Part shown: positions 18,021-27,820 of the stretch, piece by piece
Layout of the letters: each line of letters begins with the position of its first letter
Position numbering within the stretch: the first letter of the stretch is position 1
Assembly (NCBI GenBank): GCA_023399295.1
Contig: JAEWQF010000003.1
Location: 1 to 49,258, forward strand
Direction: 5' to 3'
DNA from: Bacteroidota bacterium
GTDB taxonomy: Bacteria > Bacteroidota > Bacteroidia > Bacteroidales > Dysgonomonadaceae
DNA: 49,258 nt
The notes under the pieces: model-generated
Told to the model about the DNA's origin: nothing
Database searches by the model: none
The model's input: only the letters and a program-made list of their open reading frames with translations
Position numbers and translations under genes: made by a program

Positions 18021-19418
18021 TTACCTGCTTCCGATGGCAATGTCGATTCCCTGCTTGGCATATTGCCACTGGTTGGCCATCTTCAGGTGGATCATGTCGA
18101 ACAGGAAATAGCCGTCACACTCATCCATGCAGGCCTTTACCGATTCCACGATTGCCTGGTTCTCCTGTTGTTGCGTGGCCTGGTTGTTGTAATCCCAGTT
18201 ACCCACATCGGGTCCGCTGACGACAAGGGGACCATCCTTGATTTTCTCATTCGCCAGTCGGGAGAACCCCTGCATGGTCCACTCCGAAGAGCCGTAGACA
18301 CTCAGGGGTGAAGCATATGCCCCAATCAGGATTTGATCCATCAGTTCGGCGTATCCGTAGTTCATGTATTGCGGGGTGGCCCATTTGTAATAGAGTGCGG
18401 GGTTGTATTTGGGGCTCGCCCAGTTGACACCCACTTCGTAGTAGGTGGAGTACCATCCCCCCACATACACTCCAAACCGGATATCGGGATTGACCGACTT
18501 CACCGCCATACGCGCTTTCTCCATGAAATCACGAATCACCTTCGCCCTGAATTCGAGCCATTTGGTGAAGTGTGGCGGATAACTGTTCATCGCTATCACT
18601 TGGTGGATGGTCGTACCTGCTGGCAGGATGTCATCGGGGAAGGCGTTTATCTTCACATTGCCCAGGTATGTCTCAAATTTCGCCTTCGTGATATCCGAGA
18701 AATCACCATGGATGCTCTCAAATCTGCCTCTGTCGAGCACGATGCCGTCTAGGTCATACTTGGCAAGATCTTTCAGCAAGTCGCACAAGAAGGTTTGCAC
18801 CTCTTCATGGGCAGGATTGAAAAATTTCTCACCGTCACCTCCGTCTAATGTGTTGGTGATGCCGGTTGCAAGATTCAATGAGGTTGCCCATCCTTTTTTT
18901 GTGTTGTCTCTGTAGAGGATGCCCTGCGTACCGAGCGCGCTTTTTGCACCACCCACCATGGTATTGAAACCGCCATGCACTTTTAACCCCAGTGCATGTC
19001 CCTCATCAATAAAAGCCTGCAGATAATCCCAGGTGGCGACCCTCTCCACCCTTGAGTAGCTCCCGTTTACCCATGCACCCAGCCAGGTAACCTTCTCAAT
19101 TCCGGGGACAGTGGATTGATACAGGATATCACCTGAGGAGGGCCGGATATCCACGACAACATCCGTAAAGCCGGCATCTTTTGCCAGTTTTAGGTCACGC
19201 ACAATCTTCGACCTGTCGTTGGCGAAATCACTGAAGTTGGCTGCTGCATCAATCCAGAGGTAACGCGGCTTGTCAATATTCTGTGCGGGCGGATCAGGGA
19301 AGTCATACCCCTCATCGGGAAGGTCATCGCCGCTACAGTTGATGATCAGGAAAAGGAAGGAGAGAAGGAGCAGAACAGAGGCAATTCGTAGTCTTGTATG
19401 GCTGATATTTTTCATCAT
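18021..19418 (-). CDS. GHL10/DUF187-like exported glycoside hydrolase
   Basis: A 465-residue lipoprotein (LIINCSGDD, cysteine near residue 28) with a TIM-barrel glycosyl-hydrolase-like domain. The stretches YLWIDAAANFSDFANDRSKI, VVVDIRPSSGDILYQST and DGIVLDRGRFESIHGD are typical of GHL10 proteins, the last carrying a likely catalytic acid region. GHL10 enzymes are uncertain in substrate. In the rus locus of B. thetaiotaomicron a predicted glycosidase of this general type lies among the ribose genes. It starts 34 bp after copy 2 of the ADP-ribosylglycohydrolase gene. The sugar substrate is inferred only from context. Confidence 0.75.
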   Translation of the reverse strand: MMKNISHTRLRIASVLLLLSFLFLIINCSGDDLPDEGYDFPDPPAQNIDKPRYLWIDAAANFSDFANDRSKIVRDLKLAKDAGFTDVVVDIRPSSGDILYQSTVPGIEKVTWLGAWVNGSYSRVERVATWDYLQAFIDEGHALGLKVHGGFNTMVGGAKSALGTQGILYRDNTKKGWATSLNLATGITNTLDGGDGEKFFNPAHEEVQTFLCDLLKDLAKYDLDGIVLDRGRFESIHGDFSDITKAKFETYLGNVKINAFPDDILPAGTTIHQVIAMNSYPPHFTKWLEFRAKVIRDFMEKARMAVKSVNPDIRFGVYVGGWYSTYYEVGVNWASPKYNPALYYKWATPQYMNYGYAELMDQILIGAYASPLSVYGSSEWTMQGFSRLANEKIKDGPLVVSGPDVGNWDYNNQATQQQENQAIVESVKACMDECDGYFLFDMIHLKMANQWQYAKQGIDIAIGSR

Positions 19419-19452
19419 TGATCATTTTGAATTTCAATTCCCGGCATCAACG

Positions 19453-21039
19453 CTATAGCACTTCCTTGTATACGATTACTCGTTCAATATAGATCTTATG
19501 TCCAATCGATTCAGGTTCTTTCTTCTCGAGGACGACAATTTTCAAAGTATGCTCTCCCTCGGGAAGATCCATCGCATGAATGATATGTTGCCTGTTTCCG
19601 GCCCATTTCCCTGCCTCGGTATGATAGTAACAATTGAATTCTCTCAACGGCTCACCGTTGATGTATGCCATGGCTGTTCCCCCATCGATGTTATAGCTGC
19701 CCTGCACGGAGATGCCATTCCCTCTGAAGGTCACTTCAAAAACATCACCCGGTGTGGTGGATACCTTGTACAAGTCGTTGTCGCCCTCGCCATATCTGAA
19801 ATCCTCCCAGTTTCCCTGTAAACGATACTGATCCTGATCGGACATTTGAATCTGACGGTCCATTGCAATATTCGGGAATGATTGTTCCAGGAGACCCGTA
19901 AATTTGGGTGCCTGAATATTCACCATATAGGTATCGCCTTCCAGTTTACCTCCGTTTGCAAGGATGTTCTCCTCTGCAAATAACTGTGTATAGGATACGG
20001 CCTTGTTGAATGAGATATCTGTATATAGAAACGGCTTGTCTGCCATCTCGGGGATATAGGACTTCAGATGCTCTTCAATCGCGTCGTATCCATGTACAAT
20101 ACCTAGCACAGCCGCAGCATTGGCTGCGTTGCAATCGGTATCCTGTCCGCATCGGATTGCAATCTCAATGGTTTTTTCCATGTCATTGTCTCCAAACATC
20201 AGTCCCATTGCGATATATGCACCGTTGATGGTCGCATCGATGTTGAAAAGGTGATTGGGCACACACACATCCGACTCGCCCCATTCCTGCTGAATCTTTT
20301 CCCATGTTTTACGCCAATCAGCCGGCTCCTCCCGATATCCGTCGATTACCGTTTGGATAACTCTTGCATAACCACTCTCTGAAGGGATGGCCTTCAACCC
20401 TTTTTCCACAATCACTTTTGCATCGCTCTCAAAGTAGGCAAGTGCGTGCATGGCCGAAACAAACATGCCGCCATATAGCCCGTCGCCATATGCCATGATG
20501 CGTCCGATACTGTCAGCCATCAATGTTGCGGAGTGTGCCATCCCCGGATTGATGAAGCCAATGTAATCCGATTCAATTTGAAAATCGATGTCATCGGCAT
20601 GCATGTTGTAGATGGGTGAACCCGACAGTGGCGGCAGAATGCCATCGAAAAAATTCTTCCTGGCCTGTAGATTTGCATGACACAGGTTGAATTCAGCTTT
20701 TGCGAACTCTTCGGTCAGTTTGGCGACAGGCGTCTGCAGTCCCTGATTCTTCACCATTGTGCTCATGAAACTAAGTTGTCCGTAAATGTCGTCTTCCAGA
20801 AGAGCCCTTTCAATCATCTCGGGGTACCACCCAATTGTATCGTCATAAGTCACACCCACCGCATCGAACTCCATTTCAATGCCTTTCATCACTCCAATCA
20901 TCTTGCCGGCCCATGCCCCTTTGATCTTATCATTCAGTTCGGCCTTGGATATGGTCGCAAACCGAGTCTCATTTTTGGAACAGGAGAACAAAGCAATCGT
21001 AGCGAGTAGCAGCGGAAAAACAATCTTATTCATCTTCAT
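19453..21039 (-). CDS. Exported ADP-ribosylglycohydrolase-family lipoprotein (copy 2)
   Basis: About 528 residues starting at the ATG at 21039, or at 21033 two codons later. The upstream TTG is unlikely. A lipoprotein signal ends at IALFSCSKN. The catalytic region opens with GAWAGKMIGVMKGIEMEF, and the metal-binding segment RCGQDTDCNAANAAAVLG gives the Asp-Asp-Asn signature of ARH enzymes. The C-terminal about 140 residues form a separate beta-rich domain (NGISVQGSYNIDGGTAMAYI) that may bind a substrate or surface. It is a paralogue of the copy at 14460. A 221-bp gap separates it from the DUF5018 gene, and the glycosidase gene follows 34 bp later. Confidence 0.88.
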   Translation of the reverse strand: MKMNKIVFPLLLATIALFSCSKNETRFATISKAELNDKIKGAWAGKMIGVMKGIEMEFDAVGVTYDDTIGWYPEMIERALLEDDIYGQLSFMSTMVKNQGLQTPVAKLTEEFAKAEFNLCHANLQARKNFFDGILPPLSGSPIYNMHADDIDFQIESDYIGFINPGMAHSATLMADSIGRIMAYGDGLYGGMFVSAMHALAYFESDAKVIVEKGLKAIPSESGYARVIQTVIDGYREEPADWRKTWEKIQQEWGESDVCVPNHLFNIDATINGAYIAMGLMFGDNDMEKTIEIAIRCGQDTDCNAANAAAVLGIVHGYDAIEEHLKSYIPEMADKPFLYTDISFNKAVSYTQLFAEENILANGGKLEGDTYMVNIQAPKFTGLLEQSFPNIAMDRQIQMSDQDQYRLQGNWEDFRYGEGDNDLYKVSTTPGDVFEVTFRGNGISVQGSYNIDGGTAMAYINGEPLREFNCYYHTEAGKWAGNRQHIIHAMDLPEGEHTLKIVVLEKKEPESIGHKIYIERVIVYKEVL

Positions 21040-21155
21040 TTTTTTTACACATTTCGTTTTCTGGTGATTCTCTGTTGGAATCAATCGTATAAGTTATCGG
21101 AGGTGCGATGCATCCTCGCATTGTTTGTACCCATTGAGGGAAGTCAGGAGAAAAA

Positions 21156-21240
21156 GTTATCTGAATTCTTCGTGCATTGCCTATCTTGGAGATCACCGGA
21201 AGCAATCTCACTGACAGGTGCTACAAAGAATTCAGACAAC
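21156..21240. repeat. 15-bp inverted repeat in the gap between DUF5018 and ADP-ribosylglycohydrolase 2
   Basis: GTTATCTGAATTCTT at 21156-21170 pairs with AAGAATTCAGACAAC at 21226-21240 with one mismatch, leaving 55 bp between the arms. It sits in the only sizeable gap of the leftward locus (21040-21260). It could fold in the mRNA and separate expression of the upstream susC-susD-DUF5018 part from the enzyme part, or be a remnant of a small mobile element. Neither is proven. Confidence 0.45.
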
Positions 21241-21260
21241 CTGATGTCTCCATCTAAAGA

Positions 21261-22922
21261 TTACATATCAATACAGTCAAACTGTACACAAGCAACACAG
21301 CCGTTTGTAAACATGAAGTAAAGATACATGTAATAACCGTCATCTGATACTTTCAGGATCACATCTCCGGTGCCATTTGCGTTTTGTCCGCCATTGTCCT
21401 TCCCGCCATAGACTCCGATGGGTAATGACCAGATGGGTTCTACAAATGTGTTGACCGAACTTGCATCATGCAGATAGACCTTGTCGTCACTTCCCCAAGT
21501 GAAGGAGTTGATCGAGTTGCTTGCCGCGTAGGGATTGTTGTTGAAAACCACATAGTCTGCCGCATTTTGAATCCAGTTGCTGCTGATTTCAGGTCCGTGT
21601 GCTTTCACACTATTTGTCTGGCCATCGACCCATGAGAACCTGAATGGAGTGGTATAGCATGAGACAAAGTAATCGCCTTTAGGATCCGATGGCGTTGAAG
21701 CCACCACGTCGACATTGTTCCACCATGCACCACTCAGGCCCTGGATGACGACAATCTCCGGATTTTGAGAAAGCAATACGCCATCCTTCACCTGCCAGCG
21801 GGCAAAGCTCATGGCATTCCCCATCAGTGCGGCAGTGATGATGGCATCGCCATCGATGCTCCCCTTCACCGACAGTTTACGTCCGACGTAGGAGCTGCCA
21901 GTCCAATCAATAAACAGTTCAGGGGTACCGTTGATGCCATTGATTCGCCAGATCTTATAGGTACCCGATTCGGGTGCCAGATTGTTGACAAGTATGTTGT
22001 TGTCATCGTCGGCCGTTGCAAAGAAGTTGGTGAGATTCCCAACAATGGATCCCATGTTGGGCATTGTCCCCACCTTGGCACCTGTTTTCCGGTCGAGGTA
22101 AATTGCCGGTTCATTTCTTGTGTTCACCACCACATAATCTTTCGTAACCGCCAGGCCGGTGGTTAAGTGGAGCGTGGAGATGCCGAGGTCGTTTTGAAGC
22201 TTCTTGGACCACAACACCTTCGCACTTCCATTACGGAAACCGAGAGCTACCTTATTGGGGACGTTCTTGCGTACGGTATAAACCTGTTTATCGACACCAT
22301 TCTGTGCGGTTACTGTCAGTGACAATTCCTCGTCGTAGTTCAATGCATTGGTTCTGGGATCAGGAACAATGGTGGAACCGTGCGATATATCCGCTTGCGC
22401 CACTGTCTCTCCGATTGATTCAATCGAAATCAGTGATATCGTATTATTCGACTCGTCAATGATGCCTGTCAAGCCCAATGAGAGAATCGTGAAGTTGGTG
22501 ATAAATGCTTCCGCGCTCTTGCGTATCTCCGGCACGATCTTGTAGGTCGTAGCCGTTTTAGACTGGTCCACCACCGTGATGAAGTTATCTTTGGTGAGAT
22601 CCAGACGCAGCAAGGTGGGAGTGACGGTTACGTTGTCATCGAGATTGGCAACCACCCTTACACTTTTCAGATCCTCCATTGTCAATACATTGTCGGATGT
22701 CAGCGGATAATTGTAAGGGAAGACAATCGTGATGATTTTGTTTTCATAGTCGATCTCGCTGGTGAAACGGTTTTCAGAGCTTTCATCGTGAGAGAAATAG
22801 GCAGTGATGCTGTTAATGCCCTGCCGTGCTACTGACGGTGTGAGGTCTTCGACCTGCTGGCATCCGGTAAAGAAGAGCAGTGTCGAAAATAGGATTGCAA
22901 AAAAGAGAGATATTCTTTTCAT
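21261..22922 (-). CDS. DUF5018-like surface lipoprotein
   Basis: A 553-residue lipoprotein (ATG at 22922, lipobox LLFFTGC near residue 21). The first ~170 residues are beta-rich and the rest resembles a propeller-like repeat protein. The overall layout matches the DUF5018 family found after SusC/SusD pairs in Bacteroidetes. It follows SusD by 14 bp and is presumably a surface glycan- or nucleoside-binding accessory protein (like SusE/F). Two cysteines near the C-terminus (GCVACVQFDC) may form a disulfide. The function is inferred from position. The family name is my recollection, not a search. Confidence 0.65.
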   Translation of the reverse strand: MKRISLFFAILFSTLLFFTGCQQVEDLTPSVARQGINSITAYFSHDESSENRFTSEIDYENKIITIVFPYNYPLTSDNVLTMEDLKSVRVVANLDDNVTVTPTLLRLDLTKDNFITVVDQSKTATTYKIVPEIRKSAEAFITNFTILSLGLTGIIDESNNTISLISIESIGETVAQADISHGSTIVPDPRTNALNYDEELSLTVTAQNGVDKQVYTVRKNVPNKVALGFRNGSAKVLWSKKLQNDLGISTLHLTTGLAVTKDYVVVNTRNEPAIYLDRKTGAKVGTMPNMGSIVGNLTNFFATADDDNNILVNNLAPESGTYKIWRINGINGTPELFIDWTGSSYVGRKLSVKGSIDGDAIITAALMGNAMSFARWQVKDGVLLSQNPEIVVIQGLSGAWWNNVDVVASTPSDPKGDYFVSCYTTPFRFSWVDGQTNSVKAHGPEISSNWIQNAADYVVFNNNPYAASNSINSFTWGSDDKVYLHDASSVNTFVEPIWSLPIGVYGGKDNGGQNANGTGDVILKVSDDGYYMYLYFMFTNGCVACVQFDCIDM

Positions 22923-22936
22923 ATGATTATTGTTAT

Positions 22937-24556
22937 TTATTTCCAACTGTCGTATTGCTCAATCAGTGAATTGTTTGCAAGTTCTGCATCTGGAATAGGC
23001 AGGATATAGTTTCTAGTCGAGAATTTTCTGTCCTGATAATCCACATCAATGTACTCGTAGTTGTTGCCCGTGATCTTGAAACCATGGCAACGATAATTGT
23101 GATAGGCAACATGTGCGAGCTCCCATCTTCTCATATCCCAGAAGAGATGTCCCTCATAAGCCAGCTCAACTTGTCGTTCATTACGGTAGTCGTCGAACCA
23201 TTCATTGCCCGACGATGTTTTCTCCGGCAGGTTCACCCGGGCTCTGACCTCATTCATTGCATCCCTGGCTTCACTCATCTTGTTGAGTCTGAAAGCTGCC
23301 TCTGCCTTGTTCAACAGTACTTCTGCGTAACGAATCTCAACCCATGGCTGGGTACTTGGAACCCCGTTGACATCCGATAAGGATTCATCCATCAGTTTGC
23401 GCAGGAAATACCCGGTTGTCGTATGGCCGTAGCTGTTGGGTTGTTCCCTGTAGGCCATGAATGTGCCATTGGTCCCGTTCACTGAGTTTTGCATCTCCTT
23501 CCCTTTCCATACGCTTCCCGGGTAGATGACCGTCGCATGAAAACGCGGCTCCAACTGTTCGTAAGGAGGACGAACAGCATTTTTATCATGGAAGGAGGTC
23601 CAATCGAACGGTGTGCCATCTGCCTTTTCATAGCTCTCCACCATCTCCTGGGTCGGCGTTCCGAGTGCTCCAAACTGCCAACCGTCACTCATGGGCACAT
23701 AATCCTTGTCAAATGTATGGTTTGGTCCTATCTCGTTGTAGTGAAACGCCAGGATTGTTTCTGCGTTGTTGCCCTTCCATGCTTCACTGTAGTTGTCAAC
23801 CAGTTCATATTTATCTGACTTCACGACTGCATCGGCTGCATCATAGGCATCCTGCCAGCGTTCAGCAAAAAGCATTGCTCTTGACTTGAAAGCAAGGGCT
23901 GCATATTTGGTCAGCCTGCCTTGATGCAGACCGGGCCACGATTCAGGTAGATTGGCAATGGCAAAATCAAGGTCACTCTCAATCATGTCCCATGTTTCTT
24001 CGCTTGTACTGAGAGCTTTGTCTTTGTTCATTTCGTCAAGTGATGTGTACAGGATCACCCCATCGTGTCTTCTTGCCAGTTGGAAGTAGATAAAAGCCCG
24101 GAAAAAGAGCACCTGTGCTTCCCATTTTTTTGTCACCTCTTCCGAGAAATCGCCATACTGTTCCATGGAATGAAGAAACTCATTGAGCCGTCTGATTTTG
24201 TTATAGGCATCAGTCCAGACACTGTAGAACCCGCCTGTTGCAGGGGTGATCAGTGTGGGATCGAACACGTATGTGTTCACATGACCAGCCTTGTGACCCA
24301 ATGCATATGAGCCATACTTGAAGGTGTTGGTCAAGCTTTCTGTCAGATTACCGGAAGCCTGTCCGGTGCCAAACTGACCATATTGGTGCAGATAGGTATA
24401 GAATCCGTTGACGTAGAGATTGACACTCGATTCATCTTCCCATGCGACCTTGTCTGTAAGTCTGTCTGATGGGGTTAGATCCAGCCAATCCGAGCAACCA
24501 CCCAGCAAGATCGCAGCGGTGGCTATGCATAAAAATGTTTTTACTGTTTTTTTCAT
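22937..24556 (-). CDS. SusD/RagB family nutrient-binding outer-membrane lipoprotein
   Basis: A 539-residue SusD-like lipoprotein. The start is the ATG at 24556 (MKKTVKTFLC), with the lipobox LLGGCSDWLDLTPSDR. The early segment SDWLDLTPSDRLTD and the helical TPR-like region with AKWNxNY-type repeats (for example EVLLNKAEAAFRLNKMSEARD) are family hallmarks. It forms the lid over its partner SusC and captures the oligosaccharide or nucleoside ligand at the cell surface. The SusC gene ends 18 bp upstream of its start, giving a strict C-D pair. The end RNYILPIPDAELANNSLIEQ is the typical SusD tail. Confidence 0.94.
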   Translation of the reverse strand: MKKTVKTFLCIATAAILLGGCSDWLDLTPSDRLTDKVAWEDESSVNLYVNGFYTYLHQYGQFGTGQASGNLTESLTNTFKYGSYALGHKAGHVNTYVFDPTLITPATGGFYSVWTDAYNKIRRLNEFLHSMEQYGDFSEEVTKKWEAQVLFFRAFIYFQLARRHDGVILYTSLDEMNKDKALSTSEETWDMIESDLDFAIANLPESWPGLHQGRLTKYAALAFKSRAMLFAERWQDAYDAADAVVKSDKYELVDNYSEAWKGNNAETILAFHYNEIGPNHTFDKDYVPMSDGWQFGALGTPTQEMVESYEKADGTPFDWTSFHDKNAVRPPYEQLEPRFHATVIYPGSVWKGKEMQNSVNGTNGTFMAYREQPNSYGHTTTGYFLRKLMDESLSDVNGVPSTQPWVEIRYAEVLLNKAEAAFRLNKMSEARDAMNEVRARVNLPEKTSSGNEWFDDYRNERQVELAYEGHLFWDMRRWELAHVAYHNYRCHGFKITGNNYEYIDVDYQDRKFSTRNYILPIPDAELANNSLIEQYDSWK

Positions 24557-24574
24557 TGCCGTACACATTATTTG

Positions 24575-27500
24575 TTACAAGGAAAAATTAAGACCGAAAG
24601 AGAATGTTTTCTGTTGAGGATAATAGCCGTTGTTCACACCCGGTTGTTCAGGGTCGATGTTGTATTTCGTCAATCCGCTCAAGGTAAGCAGGTTGGATCC
24701 TTCCACATACAATCGAATCTTGTCGATGCCGATTTTTTGAATGAATCTCTCGGGAATGGTATATCCCAGTTGGAACGATTTCAAGCGCAGGTAATTGCCA
24801 TTTCTATACCAGAATGTGGAAGAAAACGCATTGTTTGAACTGGCATGAACCAGTGCAAGACGGGGAAATTCCGCATTCGGGTTGTCCGGTCTCCACGAAT
24901 TCTCGGGCAAGTATTGAGGGGAGTTACCACCACTGTAGAACAGCGAGGTGAATACTGTATTGTCCATGACACCGTTATAGTATACACCGGTCAGGGCAAC
25001 ACTTCTGCCCAATCCCGACTGAAGAAGGAGATCGAGGTCAAAACCTTTATAATCTGCGTTGAAATTGAGCGAGGTTTGAAATTTGGGGTATGGGCTCTTG
25101 CCTACATATCCCATGTCTTGTGCATAGGTAATTCTACCATCACCGTTCCGATCCTTGTATTTGATGTAGCCAGGCACTGCTTTGTAGCCGTCGACTGTGG
25201 CTGAATTGTCAATCTCTTCTTGTGTCTGGAACAATCCTTCAGCGATAAAGCCAAGCTGTGAACCCACTTCTTTTCCGGTAAGTTTCATGTAATCAGGTGT
25301 GTTCTCAGAGTCACCGGCATAGTACAACCACCTGCTTTTGGCCAATGTACCGATCCATTTCAATCCATATCTGAACTCACCAACCTTGTTGTTGTGTGTA
25401 ATGGTGAAGTCGAACCCCCTGTAATCGATCTTGTTCACATTGTCACTGCTAAAATAGTATCCGCCCATCGAGGGTGGGTAAGAACCTCCCACACTGGAGA
25501 GCAGATCATACTGGTACTTGTAGAACAGGTCCAGTTCCACCCCTAACAGGCCCCTCCAGGCCATGAATTCCACCCCGGCATTGTAGGTGGTTGCTTTGGC
25601 CCATGTGAGATAAGGGTTTCCAAGCGTGCTTGAGTAGATCATGCTCTGTCTCTGGTTGCCAAGGACCAGCGCATTGGACTGGATGGTCATCAGGTTGAGA
25701 TACTGAAACGCGCTGACCCCGGAGGTAGCCGTATTGCCGATACCACCCCTTAGTTTGAGGTTGTCGATCCATTCTGCCTGAAACCACTCTTCGTTGTTCA
25801 TTCTCCAACCGGCGGATATTGCAGGCAGGTTCACCCATCGTGAGCCTGCCATCCCACTGAACAGATAACTCCCATCACGACGGAGAGAGGCTTCCAGCAG
25901 ATAACGATTGTCGTAATCGTAATTCAATCGTCCCACAAATCCGATCAGGCGCGACTGGCCGCTACTCCCCGAGATGGAGGGCACACTTTCTTCGCCGTTG
26001 CCGGTGGTGTTGGTGATGAGCGACAATTCATCAAGTTCCAGGAAGTTGAGACCGATACCGCTTGCACCCAGTGAGTTTGAGAATCCGTTTCTGGTTTCAC
26101 CCAGGCCGAACAGATTGAGATGGTGTTTACCAAACTGACGATCGAACGTGAAGCTTGATTGTGTGACCACGTTTGTGGAGCTATGTGCAGTTTCACCCAA
26201 ATAGGTGATGCCTGAATTGTTTTCAAAGAAACCATATCCAACCTGTTCCGTTGTAGATCCCGGAAAAGCGGCGAGCAACGTCCTGAATGGAATCGTTAGT
26301 GACTTATTGAACTGGAAGAAACGGTCATACGATCCCATAAATTTCAAACTCAGACCCTCCAGCCAGGGAGTATCGTATTGAAGCGAGAAATTGGTCTGGA
26401 TCGTGGTATTCTTGGGTCGGCTGTATCCTGATTCATAGATCGCAGCCAAGGGGCTCACTGGGGATGAACCTGTCCGGGTCGAGGTGAAATATTCCTTCCC
26501 ATCAGCGTCAGTCGTTTTCATGGGGATATAGGGTAATGCGCGAATGGCTTGTTGTGGAATATTATGCCAATCACTGGGGTTCGCTGAATAACTTGGTCTG
26601 TCATGTTCATCAATTCTACCTGCGATGTGCATGACCAATGTGATGTGATCGGTGAGCTTTGCATCGATATTGGTTCTGACATTGTACCTGTTGTAATTGA
26701 AATTGTCCACGTTCCCCAGTTGCTGGAAAGCGCTGATAGAGGAAAAGAACGTCACCTTGTCGGTTCCGCCGGTCGCGCTGACATTGTGGTTCATCGTACG
26801 TCCCCTGCCGAATACTTCGTCGTACCAGTTCGTATTGCCCCATCCATCAACGCCTGCTTTCATCTTCTCAACCTGCTCGGAAGTAAAAACCGGTTCATCA
26901 CCATCCATCTCTCTTGCCTTGTTATACCAATAAGCATAACCTGGTCCATCCAGCCATTTGAGTTGGTTTGCATTCTGGCTGATGCCGTAAGTGCCATTGT
27001 ATCCAATGCCCAGTTTGCCATCTTTTCCTTTTTTTGTCGTGACAATCACTACGGATGTCGCGTTTAAGCCGTAAACCGATGCAGAAGTGGCATCTTTGAG
27101 AATGGAGATTGATTCAATCTCATTGGGATCGATCTCGTTGATGCTTCTGATCACACCATCAACCACATAGGTCGCACCTTCTCCCCTCACCAGCAATGAA
27201 GCGGCATCCTGTCCCGGTTGTCCCGACTGTTGGAGCATTGTCACGCCGGCTACTCTGGCGCCCAGCACGTTGGTCACACCCACAACCGGGGCTTTAATAA
27301 GTTCCGTATCGGAGAGGGTGGAAACAGCACCGGTGACGCTGGTCCTACGTTGTGTGCCGTAACCCACAACGATCACCTCGTCCAGCAATTCGTTATCCTG
27401 CTCCATTGTTACCGTGACGAAGTTCCTTCCTTCCAGTCTGACCTCCTGTTCCATGAAACCCACGTAGGAAAAGAGCAATGTGCTCTGTGCAGAGGGTACC

Positions 27501-27715
27501 GACAGGGCAAAATTTCCGTCAATGTCAGTCACGGTACCCTGGCGTGTATCTTTTAAGACGACATTCACACCAATCAGTGTCTCACCCGACGTATCTACTA
27601 CCTTTCCTCTTACATTCACCTGTGCGTAGGTGATGAATGATGTGAAATAGAAGAGTGACAGAAACATGATCAAGGAACAGTTTCTCCACTTTTTTAAACG
27701 GTTTTTGCTTTCCAT
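24575..27715 (-). CDS. SusC/RagA TonB-dependent transporter
   Basis: A 1046-residue outer-membrane transporter. A signal peptide ends near residue 31 (FITYAQ). A carboxypeptidase-D-like regulatory domain occupies about 32-107, a plug domain about 110-240 with the TonB-box region DEVIVVGYGTQRR, and the rest is the 22-strand barrel, ending in FSFGLNFSL. This is the standard SusC layout and length. It imports the captured ligand with energy from TonB. It is the first gene of the leftward locus. The start has a good promoter far upstream (28320-28351), and the ATG at 27715 begins MESKNRLKKW. Confidence 0.96.
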   Translation of the reverse strand: MESKNRLKKWRNCSLIMFLSLFYFTSFITYAQVNVRGKVVDTSGETLIGVNVVLKDTRQGTVTDIDGNFALSVPSAQSTLLFSYVGFMEQEVRLEGRNFVTVTMEQDNELLDEVIVVGYGTQRRTSVTGAVSTLSDTELIKAPVVGVTNVLGARVAGVTMLQQSGQPGQDAASLLVRGEGATYVVDGVIRSINEIDPNEIESISILKDATSASVYGLNATSVVIVTTKKGKDGKLGIGYNGTYGISQNANQLKWLDGPGYAYWYNKAREMDGDEPVFTSEQVEKMKAGVDGWGNTNWYDEVFGRGRTMNHNVSATGGTDKVTFFSSISAFQQLGNVDNFNYNRYNVRTNIDAKLTDHITLVMHIAGRIDEHDRPSYSANPSDWHNIPQQAIRALPYIPMKTTDADGKEYFTSTRTGSSPVSPLAAIYESGYSRPKNTTIQTNFSLQYDTPWLEGLSLKFMGSYDRFFQFNKSLTIPFRTLLAAFPGSTTEQVGYGFFENNSGITYLGETAHSSTNVVTQSSFTFDRQFGKHHLNLFGLGETRNGFSNSLGASGIGLNFLELDELSLITNTTGNGEESVPSISGSSGQSRLIGFVGRLNYDYDNRYLLEASLRRDGSYLFSGMAGSRWVNLPAISAGWRMNNEEWFQAEWIDNLKLRGGIGNTATSGVSAFQYLNLMTIQSNALVLGNQRQSMIYSSTLGNPYLTWAKATTYNAGVEFMAWRGLLGVELDLFYKYQYDLLSSVGGSYPPSMGGYYFSSDNVNKIDYRGFDFTITHNNKVGEFRYGLKWIGTLAKSRWLYYAGDSENTPDYMKLTGKEVGSQLGFIAEGLFQTQEEIDNSATVDGYKAVPGYIKYKDRNGDGRITYAQDMGYVGKSPYPKFQTSLNFNADYKGFDLDLLLQSGLGRSVALTGVYYNGVMDNTVFTSLFYSGGNSPQYLPENSWRPDNPNAEFPRLALVHASSNNAFSSTFWYRNGNYLRLKSFQLGYTIPERFIQKIGIDKIRLYVEGSNLLTLSGLTKYNIDPEQPGVNNGYYPQQKTFSFGLNFSL

Positions 27716-27754
27716 TTGTGTTTGTTTTTAGTTACTGTTGTTTATAGATGGTAA

Positions 27755-27771
27755 CATACGCTTCACGTATG
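27755..27771. repeat. Short inverted repeat upstream of susC
   Basis: CATACG and CGTATG (27755-27760 and 27766-27771) form a perfect 6-bp inverted repeat with a 5-base centre CTTCA. It lies 40 bp upstream of the susC start. It could be an operator or a leader hairpin; nothing more can be said. Confidence 0.3.
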
Positions 27772-27820
27772 ATCGATGAATATATGAATGAGTCGGTTGA
27801 ATCATTTCATGCTTTTATGG

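Noticed and set aside
21026..21211. Open frame of 61 codons before the second ADP-ribosylglycohydrolase
   Set aside because: It overlaps the signal peptide of the real gene and lacks a convincing start or recognised family, though a relic of a gene end cannot be fully excluded.
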